Under the pieces are notes generated by a model that ran no database searches, was not told the DNA's origin, and worked only from the letters and a program-made list of their open reading frames with translations. Position numbers and translations under genes: made by a program. Below are positions 24,963 to 34,601 of a DNA stretch of 64,000 nucleotides, in pieces (within the stretch, counting starts at the first letter, position 1; each line of letters opens with the position of its first letter). Source of the stretch: Paenibacillus sinopodophylli (GTDB lineage Bacteria; Bacillota; Bacilli; Paenibacillales; Paenibacillaceae); assembly GCF_005930355.1 (NCBI RefSeq), contig NZ_VDBO01000001.1:62001-126000 (forward strand). Direction: 5' to 3'.

Positions 24963-27431
24963 ATGATGAATTATAAAGATGCTAGTAAGCCTACTCTTGA
25001 AAGAGTCGAAGACCTGCTTGGGAGAATGACGCTGCAAGAAAAAGTAGCTCAGTTGTATTGTACATTGGCGATAGGCGGAGCCGATAATCTAGATGGTTTC
25101 ACAGAAAACATACCAGATGGTATCGGCACTTTAAGTTATTTGAATGTCTCATTGACGGGCAATAATAATAAGGATAGGGAGACATTAAAAAGCATACAAA
25201 GATACTTAGTAGAAGAAACAAGATTAGGGATTCCTGCGCTTGTTCATAACGAAGGAATTGCTGGTGCTCAAATACCAGGTGCCACGACCTTTCCTCAATC
25301 ACTTAATGTTGCTTCAACATGGGAACCAGAGTTAGCCAATAAAATGGGGGATGTCGTTAAAAAGCAGCTCATGGCCTTCGGAATTCGGGCTGTACATTCG
25401 CCTCTGTTTGATTTGGGAAGAGACCCGCGATGGGGCAGAATCGGTGAAACCTACGGAGAAGATCCTTATTTAGTTGCCCAAATGGGAGTAGCTTACGTTA
25501 AGGGAGTTCAAGGCAATAATGAACTAATGGCTGCGGCTAAACATTTTGTAGGATATGGAAATACCGAAGGAGGACGAAACGGCGGAGAACAGCAGATAGC
25601 CGAAAGAAAACTGCTCGACACGTATTGTTTTCCGTTTGAAGCAGCCATTCATGAATCTGGCGTGTTGGGTATTATGAATAGCTATGGTATTTTGAATGAT
25701 CAGGCGGTTTCTACATCGAAGTGGCTGCTTACCGACATTTTAAGAGATAAATTAGGATTTAACGGCTTGGTGGTAGCGGATTATGGCAGTATCAGCCATG
25801 CACAAGCACGGTATAGGGTAGCAAAAGACAAGAAAGAAACAGCAATATTGGCACTTCAGGCTGGAATGGATGTGGAGCAGCCGAATAACACATGTTTTCA
25901 ATATTTGGTAGAGGCCGTTGAACTGGGGGAAATAGAAGAAGCCTATATTAATCTTTCAGTTAGACGTGTTCTTGAGACTAAATTTAAGCTCGGCTTATTT
26001 GAAAATCCTTACGAAACAGGCGATTTTATTGAAGAAATAAATAATGGAGAGTACGGTGAACTATCACAAGAAATTGCCGAGAAATCCATTGTGTTGGTGA
26101 AAAATGAAGATCAGATTCTGCCATTGAAAAAGAATGTGAAGATCGCTCTTATAGGTCCTAATGCAGATAGTAAAATAAATATGTTTGGCGGCTACTCCTC
26201 TGTGGGAACAGCTAGTACGACCAGCGGTGACTTTGACCGTTCGGAAGAGGATAATTTTATTAAAACGGCCTATTTTGCTATGATTACAGATTACAAAGAT
26301 GTGTTAAAGAAGAGAGGGATTGTTTTTGAAGATCAACCTTCGCCGGAGCAGAAAGAGATGATTTTGGCAGGCTTGAGGAACAGTTCTACTAAATCCAATA
26401 AAGAGTATACGACAGCAGAAGAATTTGTTGAAACCTATTATCCGAATTGCAAATCGGTAAAAAATGTACTGGAAGAGGCACTTGGAAAGGAAAATATCTT
26501 GTATGCCCAAGGTTGTGATATTCTCACGGTTATTGATGGCGGTATTGATGAGGTCAAAGACGCCGTCCAGCAGGCGGATCTCGTCATAGCTGTTCTCGGG
26601 GGAAGAGAAAGTATGACAGCCTCGGATGCAACGGCAGGAGAGAATAAGGACAATATCAACATTGATCTGGAAAGATCACAAATTGAAATGATGGAAGAGG
26701 CATTTAAGTTAGGTAAGCCTGTCATTTCCATTATCATTGACGGCAGACCACTAGCTTCGCCACTGATAAATGAAAAAAGTAAAGCATTATTGTACTCATG
26801 GCTTCCAGCTCAATCTGGGGCGCAGGCGATTGTAAATATTCTTACGGGTGTATGCAACCCAAGCGGCAAGATGCCAGTGACAATCTTAAAGGATAAGGGC
26901 CAGATCCCTATGTATCATAGCCGACTGCCGTTTTATGTGGAGATAAATGATTGGTCAGAATATATTGATCATGACATGAACAAGCCAATGTACCCTTTTG
27001 GACATGGACTAAGCTACACGAAGTTTGAATATAGCGATCTAAGTTTGGATGCAACTGTTCGTTCTGACGGATCCATAAAAATGTGCTTTAAAGTCAAAAA
27101 TAACGGGCAACATCAAGGAGACGAAATCGTTCAGATCTATATCAGAGATAGTATGAGCAGCATTGTAAGACCTGTTAAGCAGTTAGTTGGATTTGCCAAG
27201 TTAAGCTTGGAAGTAGATGAAATGAAAGAGGTAATTTGCGAGGTGGACATGAGGCAATTAGCCTTCCATGACTTGAATATGGATCAGGTTGTGGAGCCTG
27301 GAAAAATGGAATTGTTCATCGGCGCCTCTTCCCAGGACATTCGATTGCATGGTGCATTTGAAATCGTTGGCGACAAGATGATTGTGGAAAGAAAAGCATT
27401 CTCATCCAAAGTAGTTGTAGCTAGAGGATGA
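24963..27431 (+). CDS. GH3 family beta-glycosidase, complete
   Basis: About 822 residues. The N-terminal TIM barrel contains RMTLQEKVAQLY, GRDPRWGRIGETYGED, KHFVGYG and the nucleophile in VADYGS (D273). The alpha/beta sandwich follows, and an Fn3-like domain (FKVKNNGQHQGDEIVQIYI) ends the protein. An insertion between barrel and sandwich (about 410-500) is shared with the truncated GH3 at the left edge. There is no signal peptide. A TTG at 24948 is rejected; TTGGAGG supports the ATG at 24963 (another ATG is at 24966). It is probably a cytoplasmic beta-glucosidase or beta-xylosidase. Control is likely by the divergent AraC protein. Confidence 0.94.
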   Translation: MMNYKDASKPTLERVEDLLGRMTLQEKVAQLYCTLAIGGADNLDGFTENIPDGIGTLSYLNVSLTGNNNKDRETLKSIQRYLVEETRLGIPALVHNEGIAGAQIPGATTFPQSLNVASTWEPELANKMGDVVKKQLMAFGIRAVHSPLFDLGRDPRWGRIGETYGEDPYLVAQMGVAYVKGVQGNNELMAAAKHFVGYGNTEGGRNGGEQQIAERKLLDTYCFPFEAAIHESGVLGIMNSYGILNDQAVSTSKWLLTDILRDKLGFNGLVVADYGSISHAQARYRVAKDKKETAILALQAGMDVEQPNNTCFQYLVEAVELGEIEEAYINLSVRRVLETKFKLGLFENPYETGDFIEEINNGEYGELSQEIAEKSIVLVKNEDQILPLKKNVKIALIGPNADSKINMFGGYSSVGTASTTSGDFDRSEEDNFIKTAYFAMITDYKDVLKKRGIVFEDQPSPEQKEMILAGLRNSSTKSNKEYTTAEEFVETYYPNCKSVKNVLEEALGKENILYAQGCDILTVIDGGIDEVKDAVQQADLVIAVLGGRESMTASDATAGENKDNINIDLERSQIEMMEEAFKLGKPVISIIIDGRPLASPLINEKSKALLYSWLPAQSGAQAIVNILTGVCNPSGKMPVTILKDKGQIPMYHSRLPFYVEINDWSEYIDHDMNKPMYPFGHGLSYTKFEYSDLSLDATVRSDGSIKMCFKVKNNGQHQGDEIVQIYIRDSMSSIVRPVKQLVGFAKLSLEVDEMKEVICEVDMRQLAFHDLNMDQVVEPGKMELFIGASSQDIRLHGAFEIVGDKMIVERKAFSSKVVVARG

Positions 27432-27495
27432 TTTTCCAAACCCATAGGAAGTCCATGGAAGGGTATCTAGCTTGTTTCTGCACGCTTTGTGAGTG

Positions 27496-27523
27496 TGAGC
27501 CACCTATACAGGTGGCTTTTTCA
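27496..27523 (+). terminator. Rho-independent terminator after GH3
   Basis: An 8-bp stem, AGCCACCT and AGGTGGCT, with a short ATAC loop and a run of T residues. Confidence 0.92.
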
Positions 27524-27552
27524 TATTAACGAAAGATGTTCTTGTCATAATT

Positions 27553-28605
27553 TCATCTTGGGTTGGCTTGACTGACCGCTTCATGCACTTCTAAACGCTT
27601 GAGTAATTCCTGCAACGCAGACATTTTGTGTCCGCGACGTTCCCCCTCAGCAAGGGAATTCCGCATTGATTCTAAGTCCTGAGCACGAACCTTACCGCCA
27701 TGATGGAAGCGGTTGAATGCCTGATAATCTAGCGGCATCATGTCTCGTTCCATTTTCAGGTGTACTTTTGCCATCATACGCGGTCCCATGAACAAGGCCA
27801 TCATCTTGCCCAGCAAACCGTGTTGCGGAAGCGCTGCTATCTCGCCTTGGGCACGGCAGGCAATCCTCCAAATCTCCTTGTTGGACACAACCGTTGAGAA
27901 GTCTTTCCAGCCAGCAATTTCACACGCTGCGTATACAGGAAAACCAATACTGGAGTAGAGGTCAAACAGCGTAGGGCTAAGTTGACCACAGCGGGATACC
28001 TCGCATTGGCTGTAAATTTGGGAAAATTGATTTGCTGCTGTTTTGTTGTTCGTTTCGATTTGAAAACCAACTCTGCTCTTAGGATGCTTGTAACATACGC
28101 TTGTCTTAGCTAGCTTGTCACGGTCAGTAGGAGCGTGAATAGGCAAGTCAGCGTTCGTTTGATGACTTAACATACCAAAAACGCCTCTGAGCAAGCGTTG
28201 TTCCGAAATCTGCATGACTGAGAGATAATGCTCGCGAAGGCCAATCCCAGAACCGCACATAATGACAATGGCTTCAGAAGCACGAACCATTTCGCCGAGC
28301 TTACGCAGCATGTCTATGCTTTCTATCGTTCGACTGGTATGGCCATCAAGTGTGATGATGATAAACTGGAACTTCGTATCTCCTAGTTCAGAAACATTCT
28401 CGATGACATTGAAATCAGTGAAACTTTTTACTGTCGCGTCATCATAACAATATAGCTGTTGAGGAGACTGGAATAATGCCTTTCGTCCTTCCCGTACAAG
28501 GAATGTAATGTCAGAGTCGGAAAGGCTGAGATGGTACCCGACAGGTACTCCCACTGCCCCGGCACCTACAATTAGAATATTAGGTCTGTTTATCTGAGTA
28601 GTCAT
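27553..28605 (-). CDS. Ketopantoate reductase (PanE/ApbA) family protein
   Basis: 350 residues, longer than the usual 300 of PanE. The N-terminal Rossmann motif is VGAGAVGVPVGYHL (14-19 GxGxxG), and IITLDGHTS and MCGSGIG-like segments follow the family pattern. The C-terminal helical domain is less typical (MKMERDMMPLDYQAFNRFHHGGKVRAQD). It is an NAD(P)H-dependent reductase by family, but the precise substrate is unsure and panE function should not be assumed. GGAGAG precedes the ATG on the minus strand. It is unlinked to the sugar genes; a palindrome at 28635 lies in its promoter region. Confidence 0.82.
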   Translation of the reverse strand: MTTQINRPNILIVGAGAVGVPVGYHLSLSDSDITFLVREGRKALFQSPQQLYCYDDATVKSFTDFNVIENVSELGDTKFQFIIITLDGHTSRTIESIDMLRKLGEMVRASEAIVIMCGSGIGLREHYLSVMQISEQRLLRGVFGMLSHQTNADLPIHAPTDRDKLAKTSVCYKHPKSRVGFQIETNNKTAANQFSQIYSQCEVSRCGQLSPTLFDLYSSIGFPVYAACEIAGWKDFSTVVSNKEIWRIACRAQGEIAALPQHGLLGKMMALFMGPRMMAKVHLKMERDMMPLDYQAFNRFHHGGKVRAQDLESMRNSLAEGERRGHKMSALQELLKRLEVHEAVSQANPR

Positions 28606-28977
28606 AATCTTATACTCTCCTTATTTTTTTGAAAGATCGTTACACGATCATTCGCGTGATAGACTGCATCCTTCATTTTCATAATATGAACATGTGTTGA
28701 TTTAATGGCGTGGTACTAGTATAATCTGCTATTGTTGAAGTCTGCAATAATCAATACTTTTATGAATGTTATGAATTCAACAGTTTAACTAGAGTTTGTT
28801 CAATAGATGGAGAAAGGCGAAAGTAACTTCGTATCCGAAGTTTTATTTGAGGTTCATGATTCGATGGGAGTTATGAATTAGTGGCTGGAATCGAATGGGA
28901 AGTGAACTGCAATAATGTACTATAGACCTTTCCTGTAAAGTTGTAGCCTATGAGAAGAGCTTGAAAGGAGTCTTCTC
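28606..28977. other. Divergent intergenic region
   Basis: 372 bp of AT-rich sequence between the PanE-like and LysE genes. It holds the palindrome at 28635 and presumably both promoters. I see no gene, hairpin terminator or repeat of the tandem-operator type in it. Confidence 0.7.
28635..28649. promoter_or_regulatory. Palindromic candidate operator
   Basis: GATCGTTACACGATC is a 6-bp inverted repeat with a 3-bp centre, about 30 bp upstream of the PanE-like start. Its size and position suit a TetR-type repressor, but no TetR gene is in the window. Confidence 0.4.
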
Positions 28978-29553
28978 ATGGATGTTACATCTTTTTTGAT
29001 TTATTGTATGATTGCCACCATTACGCCAGGGCCTACGAATATGGTCATATTATCCACCGTGTATCATTTGGGAGCAAAAGAGGCAATGAAATATACGTAT
29101 GGAGCAACCGTTGGGTTTGCTTTATTGCTTGTTATTTCTGCGGCATTAAACAATTTGCTTGTCACGATTATACCGAAAATAGTTATTCTGATGCAGATCA
29201 TTGGAAGCATGTATATGTTTTATCTCATTTATCAAATTTACAAAAAGGATATAACTCATCCAGCTGTAAACCAAGAATCTATATTAATATCGGGCTTCCT
29301 TATGCAGTTTTTAAACCCAAAGGTAATCCTGTTTGCAGTTACAGTTATTCCGAGTTTTATTATGCCTCACTATAACGGAATCCATGCCATGACGATAAGT
29401 ATAATAGTAATATCTTTGATTGGGTTTTCAGCCTTTACTACATGGGTTCTTTTCGGTGCATTATTCAAGACATTTTTACAGAAGCATGATACGATTGTGA
29501 ATGTAACGATGAGCTTATTTTTAGCTTATGCTGCCCTCATAATATGGTTGTAA
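28978..29553 (+). CDS. LysE/RhtB family amino-acid exporter
   Basis: 191 residues, a small membrane protein of about six helices. The family start ITPGPTNMVI (residues 14-24) is characteristic, as is FLMQFLNPKVILF in the middle. It exports amino acids or related metabolites across the cytoplasmic membrane. AAAGGAG precedes the ATG. The AraC regulator starts 25 nt after the stop, so the pair forms an operon. Confidence 0.9.
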   Translation: MDVTSFLIYCMIATITPGPTNMVILSTVYHLGAKEAMKYTYGATVGFALLLVISAALNNLLVTIIPKIVILMQIIGSMYMFYLIYQIYKKDITHPAVNQESILISGFLMQFLNPKVILFAVTVIPSFIMPHYNGIHAMTISIIVISLIGFSAFTTWVLFGALFKTFLQKHDTIVNVTMSLFLAYAALIIWL

Positions 29554-29578
29554 GCAATAGGATACTGAGGTGTTTGGA

Positions 29579-30361
29579 GTGGACAAGTTTGTCTATAAAA
29601 AAGCGGCAGGCATTACTGCTTTGTCAGCCAGTTTGACTGAGTTCAAATATAAAAAGCACGCTCACAAGGAATATGCTGTAGGTGTGACATTGCGTGGCAT
29701 TCAACATTATCATTTGGATAGCAGTTTACAATTATCTTATGAGAATGGGATTATGTTATTTAATCCAGAACAGGCCCATGATGGAATGGCTCATAATAAA
29801 GAAGGCATTGATTATGTCATGCTATATATAGACCCGGAATTGTTTCTAGATGCGATGGCGAGAAAAGATATCGTACGCTTCAAAACGCCTATTGTGTATG
29901 ATCGTATCCTTGAACAAGGAATACTTCGTCTTACTGATGCCATATTACGTGGAAAAGATGAGGCATTGTGCAGTGAATTGCTTCTATCCCTCACGGATAA
30001 CATGGATCAAACCAATCTCTCTAAAGATGAAAAGAAAGATAACCTGCTATTGAAAAAAGCAAAAGAAATGATTCATGCTAACCTAGAACGAGTACTTGAT
30101 CTGGATGAGCTTTGTAAAGAGCTTCAACTATCCAAATTTCAATTTATTCGGTTTTTCAAGACACATACTGGGATTTCACCTTACCAATACTTTCTTAACT
30201 GTAAGATCGAACATGCCAAGCAGCTCATCGATAAATATAATGATATTTATATAGCGGTAGCTGCATGTGGATTCGTGGATTTGACTCATTTGAATAAGCA
30301 CTTCAAAGCCATATACGGAACAACAGCTTTTGAATATATGTCATATATAAATGAAAGGTAA
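29579..30361 (+). CDS. AraC family regulator of the exporter
   Basis: About 260 residues. The N-terminal cupin-like AraC-binding domain (KKHAHKEYAVGVTLRG, MLFNPEQAHDG) is followed by a C-terminal double helix-turn-helix (ELCKELQLSKFQFIRFFK, AVAACGFVDLTHLNKHFK). This is the usual partner of LysE exporters. Two GTG starts are possible; GAGG at 29567-29570 is better placed for GTG 29579 than for GTG 29570. The stop codon lies next to the convergent stop of the following AraC gene, with no terminator between. Confidence 0.88.
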   Translation: MDKFVYKKAAGITALSASLTEFKYKKHAHKEYAVGVTLRGIQHYHLDSSLQLSYENGIMLFNPEQAHDGMAHNKEGIDYVMLYIDPELFLDAMARKDIVRFKTPIVYDRILEQGILRLTDAILRGKDEALCSELLLSLTDNMDQTNLSKDEKKDNLLLKKAKEMIHANLERVLDLDELCKELQLSKFQFIRFFKTHTGISPYQYFLNCKIEHAKQLIDKYNDIYIAVAACGFVDLTHLNKHFKAIYGTTAFEYMSYINER

Positions 30362-30362
30362 T

Positions 30363-31538
30363 CTATGTCGATCTGCGATAGGCTTGCGGCGTTATTCCAT
30401 ACAGATTCTTGAACGCTTTTTGAAAGTGACTTTGGCTGGAAAAACAGAGAAAGCTGCTAATTTCACTAATGGTTTTAGAGGAATGTGCCAATAAACCCTT
30501 TGCTTCTTCCAATTTGCAATTTCTTATGAACGTACTTAAATCCAAACCAAGCTCCGCTTTCATTTTTCGGGAGAGATAAGAACGATTGTAACCTACATGG
30601 CTGGCAACCTCGATAACGGTCACATTTCGATTGGTGTTCTCGCGAACATAGGTTACGACCTGGCGAAGCACATGATCTGCATCAGGTGGAAGTAATGAAT
30701 GAGCCGTACGATTGGCATAGTCGAGATAGACATGAGCAAAGAGAGTACCGATCGCATGCATATCGGTCAATCGTTCTACTTGTTGAATGTAATTGTCAGA
30801 AAGCTGATAAGCTATGCTTGGTGTAAGTCCACCTCTTATCGCAGCACGAGCAGTTAAAGTAACGGTAATAATAAACATATTTTTCAAGTTTCGTAAGTTG
30901 TTATCTGCATGTATCCCCATATTCGTATTCAATTCTTGCTCGGAAAATTTTTTTAAACCCTCTATATTTCCGGTTTCTATTAATCGAAAAAACTCTTTCT
31001 CGATTAGATAGTTATTGTTAAATATTCCCTCCTCTTTGATCATAACCGATATCTCCGCGTATTTTTGTTGAATGGTACGGTACAGTTGAATATCTACAGG
31101 ATGCTCGATGTCTTCCCTAATAAGTTCCGTACGATTCAGTGTGTAGTTGATGAACAACAGCGAGTTGATAAACGTATCTATATTTTCCGCAGGTATTTTA
31201 TAAAAAAAGCTAAAAAATGGATCTGCTTTGGATAGTTCAATAGCATGCTCTTTAAGCATGCCATTCAATATCTCTCTCGTATATGGCAAGTCACTGATCG
31301 GTCCAAGGACAATACAGGAGCTGCTATTTTGTATCCGCACACAACCATAGTAGGTGTAGAACGGTGTAATGATGTAGGTTACGTTGATTTCTACTTCCCA
31401 AAGTTGATCCAAATAAGCAGCTGGCGGCACGATATCCTCTGAAGGGTAACAAGCAATCAGTTCCTTATCCGCAAACAAATAAACTGGAAAATGTAAAAAA
31501 TGATACAAATACTCACAGTATTTCTTCATGTCATACAT
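30363..31538 (-). CDS. AraC family regulator with large N-terminal sensor region
   Basis: 391 residues. The N-terminal part (about 1-190) looks like a ligand- or signal-binding region without a receiver Asp (EYLYHFLHFPVYLF, IITPFYTYYGCVRIQ). A helical middle region follows, then the double helix-turn-helix (about 290-391; EVASHVGYNRSYLSRKM, FLCFSSQSHFQKAFKNLYG). AGGAGC precedes the ATG on the minus strand. It is divergent from the carboxylesterase gene at 31689, which is the likely target. Its middle and C-terminal parts resemble the shorter AraC protein at 24120. Confidence 0.87.
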   Translation of the reverse strand: MYDMKKYCEYLYHFLHFPVYLFADKELIACYPSEDIVPPAAYLDQLWEVEINVTYIITPFYTYYGCVRIQNSSSCIVLGPISDLPYTREILNGMLKEHAIELSKADPFFSFFYKIPAENIDTFINSLLFINYTLNRTELIREDIEHPVDIQLYRTIQQKYAEISVMIKEEGIFNNNYLIEKEFFRLIETGNIEGLKKFSEQELNTNMGIHADNNLRNLKNMFIITVTLTARAAIRGGLTPSIAYQLSDNYIQQVERLTDMHAIGTLFAHVYLDYANRTAHSLLPPDADHVLRQVVTYVRENTNRNVTVIEVASHVGYNRSYLSRKMKAELGLDLSTFIRNCKLEEAKGLLAHSSKTISEISSFLCFSSQSHFQKAFKNLYGITPQAYRRST

Positions 31539-31688
31539 TGCGAACGCTCCTCGTAGAAGTATGTCACCATTATGAAATATAGATCACCAATATGCAATAC
31601 GAAACTGTAAGCGCCTTCTATAATGAAGAAGAAAGAGAATGGCTCATATGAATAAAGTCATGAAAGATGAATGAAAGGGATCGGTAAT

Positions 31689-32999
31689 ATGAACGTACAG
31701 ACTAAATATGGCGTGCTAAAAGGTGTAACGCAAGGTGATGTGGAGGTTTTTAAAGGAATACCGTACGCTAAACCGCCAATAGGCGCTCTTCGCTTTGCCC
31801 CTCCTCAGGAGCCAGATTCCTGGGCAGGCGTAAGGAATGCGGATAAATGGGGGAACCGGTGCATTCAAATACCGAAGGAGTCACCGGATTCATCCCCAGA
31901 CTTCGAGCCGCCAATGAGTGAAGATTGCCTATATCTGAATGTTTGGACTCCTGCAAAGGGAGCTGGTGAAAGATTTCCAGTTGCGGTATGGATTCACGGT
32001 GGTGGATTTTTCGAAGGTCATGGCGCCTCGATGGAAGTGGACGGCGAGGAGTATGGGCGGCAGGGAGTCATATTGGTATCGCTCAATTACCGTTTGAGTG
32101 TGTTTGGTTTCTTCTCCTGCCAAGAACTCAGTCAGGAACAGGACGGAATGTCTGGCAACTACGGGATTTTGGATCAGTTGGCGGCACTGCATTGGGTGCG
32201 TGAAAACATTGAAGCATTCGGTGGAGATCCTGAGAATGTGACAATATTTGGCTGCAGTGCAGGCGGGAGGAGTGTCCAGACTTTGGTGTCATCCCCGATG
32301 ACGAAAGGGCTTGTTCATCACGCGATCATGCAGAGCAGCGGCGGGTATTTGCCAGGGATCGATAGTGATCGGACCCAGGACATCGCTGAAGAACAGGGAA
32401 AAGCGATTTTCGAAGCAGCAGGTCTTGTTAGTCTGGAAGAACTAAGGGCTTTGCCAGCAGAGAAGATATTTGAAATCGGCCTTGGGGCTATGATGGCTGT
32501 ATTGCGCGAAGGGGACGGAAGCAGTCTTATGTTCGTTCCTGTCATAGATGGCCGGATTGTGCCAACAGGTTACAATGCTTCTGTTGAGCAAGGCCTTACG
32601 ATGGACATTGACTATATGCTGGGCAGCACGCGCAACGACATAGGGGTTACTCCAGAGATGCTAGAAAACGATGACAAAGCTGATGTATATAAGGGTAGTA
32701 TCGGTTGGAGCATGAAACAGCAGGAAATCGGAAGAAAGCCTAGCTATGTCTACTATTTCACGCGGCCGCTGCCTGGTAATGATGAAGGCGCATACCATGG
32801 CTGCGAGCCTTGGTATGTATTCCATACCTTGTCACGCAATTGGCGTCCGATGACTGCCGACGACAAGGCATTATCCAATCGGATGGTCGGATACTGGACC
32901 AACTTCATGAAGACAGGGAATGCTAATGGTGCAGGGCTGCCGGAATGGAAACTATGTACGTTGGCAGAACCCTTTGTATTAACGTTAGATGTGGAATAA
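31689..32999 (+). CDS. Type-B carboxylesterase (pNB esterase-like)
   Basis: About 436 residues, roughly 50-60 shorter than typical bacterial type-B carboxylesterases. Clear signatures: VFKGIPYAKPPIGALRF, SEDCLYLNVW, WIHGGGFFEG (oxyanion hole) and the nucleophile elbow IFGCSAGGRSV with S191. The residue before the Ser is Cys where Glu is usual. The catalytic His is probably H370 in AYHGCEPWY. There is no signal peptide. The ATG at 31671 is rejected because AAAGGGA lies between it and the ATG at 31689. It hydrolyses carboxylic esters, substrate unknown. An MFS transporter gene follows after a hairpin. Confidence 0.9.
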   Translation: MNVQTKYGVLKGVTQGDVEVFKGIPYAKPPIGALRFAPPQEPDSWAGVRNADKWGNRCIQIPKESPDSSPDFEPPMSEDCLYLNVWTPAKGAGERFPVAVWIHGGGFFEGHGASMEVDGEEYGRQGVILVSLNYRLSVFGFFSCQELSQEQDGMSGNYGILDQLAALHWVRENIEAFGGDPENVTIFGCSAGGRSVQTLVSSPMTKGLVHHAIMQSSGGYLPGIDSDRTQDIAEEQGKAIFEAAGLVSLEELRALPAEKIFEIGLGAMMAVLREGDGSSLMFVPVIDGRIVPTGYNASVEQGLTMDIDYMLGSTRNDIGVTPEMLENDDKADVYKGSIGWSMKQQEIGRKPSYVYYFTRPLPGNDEGAYHGCEPWYVFHTLSRNWRPMTADDKALSNRMVGYWTNFMKTGNANGAGLPEWKLCTLAEPFVLTLDVE

Positions 33000-33037
33000 A
33001 AGCGCGTAGACTATTATCTATCGTACCTTGCTCGTAT

Positions 33038-33077
33038 ACAGCCGGTATCGTCAGCTACTGATGATGCCGGTTTTCAA
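33038..33077 (+). terminator. Terminator after carboxylesterase
   Basis: A 15-bp stem with wobbles, AGCCGGTATCGTCAG and CTGATGATGCCGGTT, 3-nt loop, TTTTC tail. Confidence 0.8.
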
Positions 33078-33122
33078 AGTTAAACTCAGCCCGTCATCCT
33101 GAAAGGAGGATCTATATTACAA

Positions 33123-34376
33123 ATGTCTACTATTAATCGACAGGTTATTACTCCATTTAAACGTCTTGTTGCTGCCAATATGGTAGGGCAAGCCTTTATT
33201 TTGTCTGTTAATGTGATTGCGCCTACATTAATTATTCCTTTTAAGCTAAAAGAGCTGGATCCGGTGCACTATGGCGAATTATTCGGATATATCAGCGGTA
33301 TTATCGGACTCATCGCTCTCCTTTTCGGACCCTTTTGCGGATATATAAGCGACCGTACCGTTTCGCGGTTTGGACGCAGAAGGCTCTGGATTTTATTAGG
33401 CGGCCTTGTTGGAGCGCTTTCCATTATTCCAACCGCCTATGCCACCAATGCGATTCAGGTTGCGGTATTCTGGGGTCTTTCCGTCGCTGCGCTTTCATTT
33501 AACTTTGCCTTAAATCCGGTACTGGCTGCTGATCAAATTGACGAATCCCGCCTTGGAACATACGGCGGCATAACCGGTTTCGGAGGTTTGATCTTCTCCA
33601 CAGCGGCTTTGGCGCTCATGTCCACGCTAATGGGAGCATCGGCTTTAACGTTAAAAACGACGATTCTTGGAGTCGCAGCTTGTGTGGGCATTATCATACA
33701 GGTGCTCATGATTAAGGAAGGTAAGGTCGAGTATGTGTATTCCGCGAAAATAAAGGGATCTTTCATAGAGAGGATCACAGCTGTCTACCCTAGTCCACGA
33801 AAATATCCAGCATTCACATGGGGTCTCTTCACCAGATTGCTAATCGGATTCGCGTTTGCCACATCCGCCTATAATACGGTCATGATGCTGCAAAAATTCA
33901 AATTTTCAGATGAGACCGTCCAAGGCTATGTCGGTTTGATTGGGGTTATCACAGTGGTGACGATCTCCATAACGACAGTACTTGGAGGAACATTATCGGA
34001 TAAGCTAAGAAAACAAAAACCGTTCGTTTATTTTTCTGGAGTATTCATGGCGGCCGCGCTTGTCATTCAGGCATTTACGCATTCGTTCCCATTAGTATTG
34101 GTTTCTTTTGGGATGATAGGCATTGCATATGGGGTATTCCTCTCTGTTGATACGGCTCTTATGATCAGGCTGTTACCGAACAAAAACAATGCAGGCAAGG
34201 ATTTAGGCATCATCGGAATCCCTACGAATCTAGCAAATCCGGTTGTATTGTTTATCGCGCCTTTTCTCGTAGCGACAACAGGTTGGACGGGTTTTTATTT
34301 GGTATTCGGTGCAGTGGCATTCATTAGTATTTTTACTTTATTCTCCATTCCGGAGATGTCTCCCAAACAAAAGTGA
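33123..34376 (+). CDS. MFS transporter
   Basis: 417 residues with about 12 membrane helices. The loop between helices 2 and 3 reads GYISDRTVSRFGRRR, the MFS motif A, and a second copy (GGTLSDKLRKQKP) starts the second half. It is a secondary transporter that may move a sugar, a glycoside or a small product. The substrate is unknown. A strong AAAGGAGG lies unusually far (14 nt) from the ATG. A terminator separates it from the esterase, though partial read-through is possible. Confidence 0.9.
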   Translation: MSTINRQVITPFKRLVAANMVGQAFILSVNVIAPTLIIPFKLKELDPVHYGELFGYISGIIGLIALLFGPFCGYISDRTVSRFGRRRLWILLGGLVGALSIIPTAYATNAIQVAVFWGLSVAALSFNFALNPVLAADQIDESRLGTYGGITGFGGLIFSTAALALMSTLMGASALTLKTTILGVAACVGIIIQVLMIKEGKVEYVYSAKIKGSFIERITAVYPSPRKYPAFTWGLFTRLLIGFAFATSAYNTVMMLQKFKFSDETVQGYVGLIGVITVVTISITTVLGGTLSDKLRKQKPFVYFSGVFMAAALVIQAFTHSFPLVLVSFGMIGIAYGVFLSVDTALMIRLLPNKNNAGKDLGIIGIPTNLANPVVLFIAPFLVATTGWTGFYLVFGAVAFISIFTLFSIPEMSPKQK

Positions 34377-34464
34377 TGGAGTAAAAACTCAGTAAACAAA
34401 TGAATGTTTGAAGTCGTTTTTATAGCTGCCTGACGAGCTGTATTTCTGTCTATATTTATTGCAT

Positions 34465-34520
34465 GCAAGGGGCTGTCCGATATGGTCATTTCTGACCTTA
34501 TGAGACGGCTCCTTTTTTAT
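34465..34520 (+). terminator. Rho-independent terminator after MFS gene
   Basis: Stem AAGGGGCTGTC and GACGGCTCCTT with an inner GGTCA/TGACC helix, then six T residues. Confidence 0.88.
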
Positions 34521-34601
34521 AGTGCCACCCATCGCGATTAAAGAAGTATTGAAATTCCAATACTGTATGATTCGAAGCAGTTTAGAGGAGGAGCAGGCAG
34601 C

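Noticed and set aside
27553..28605. Genuine panE (pantothenate synthesis)
   Set aside because: The Rossmann motif supports the family, but the protein is longer than PanE, its C-terminus is atypical and no pan genes are nearby.
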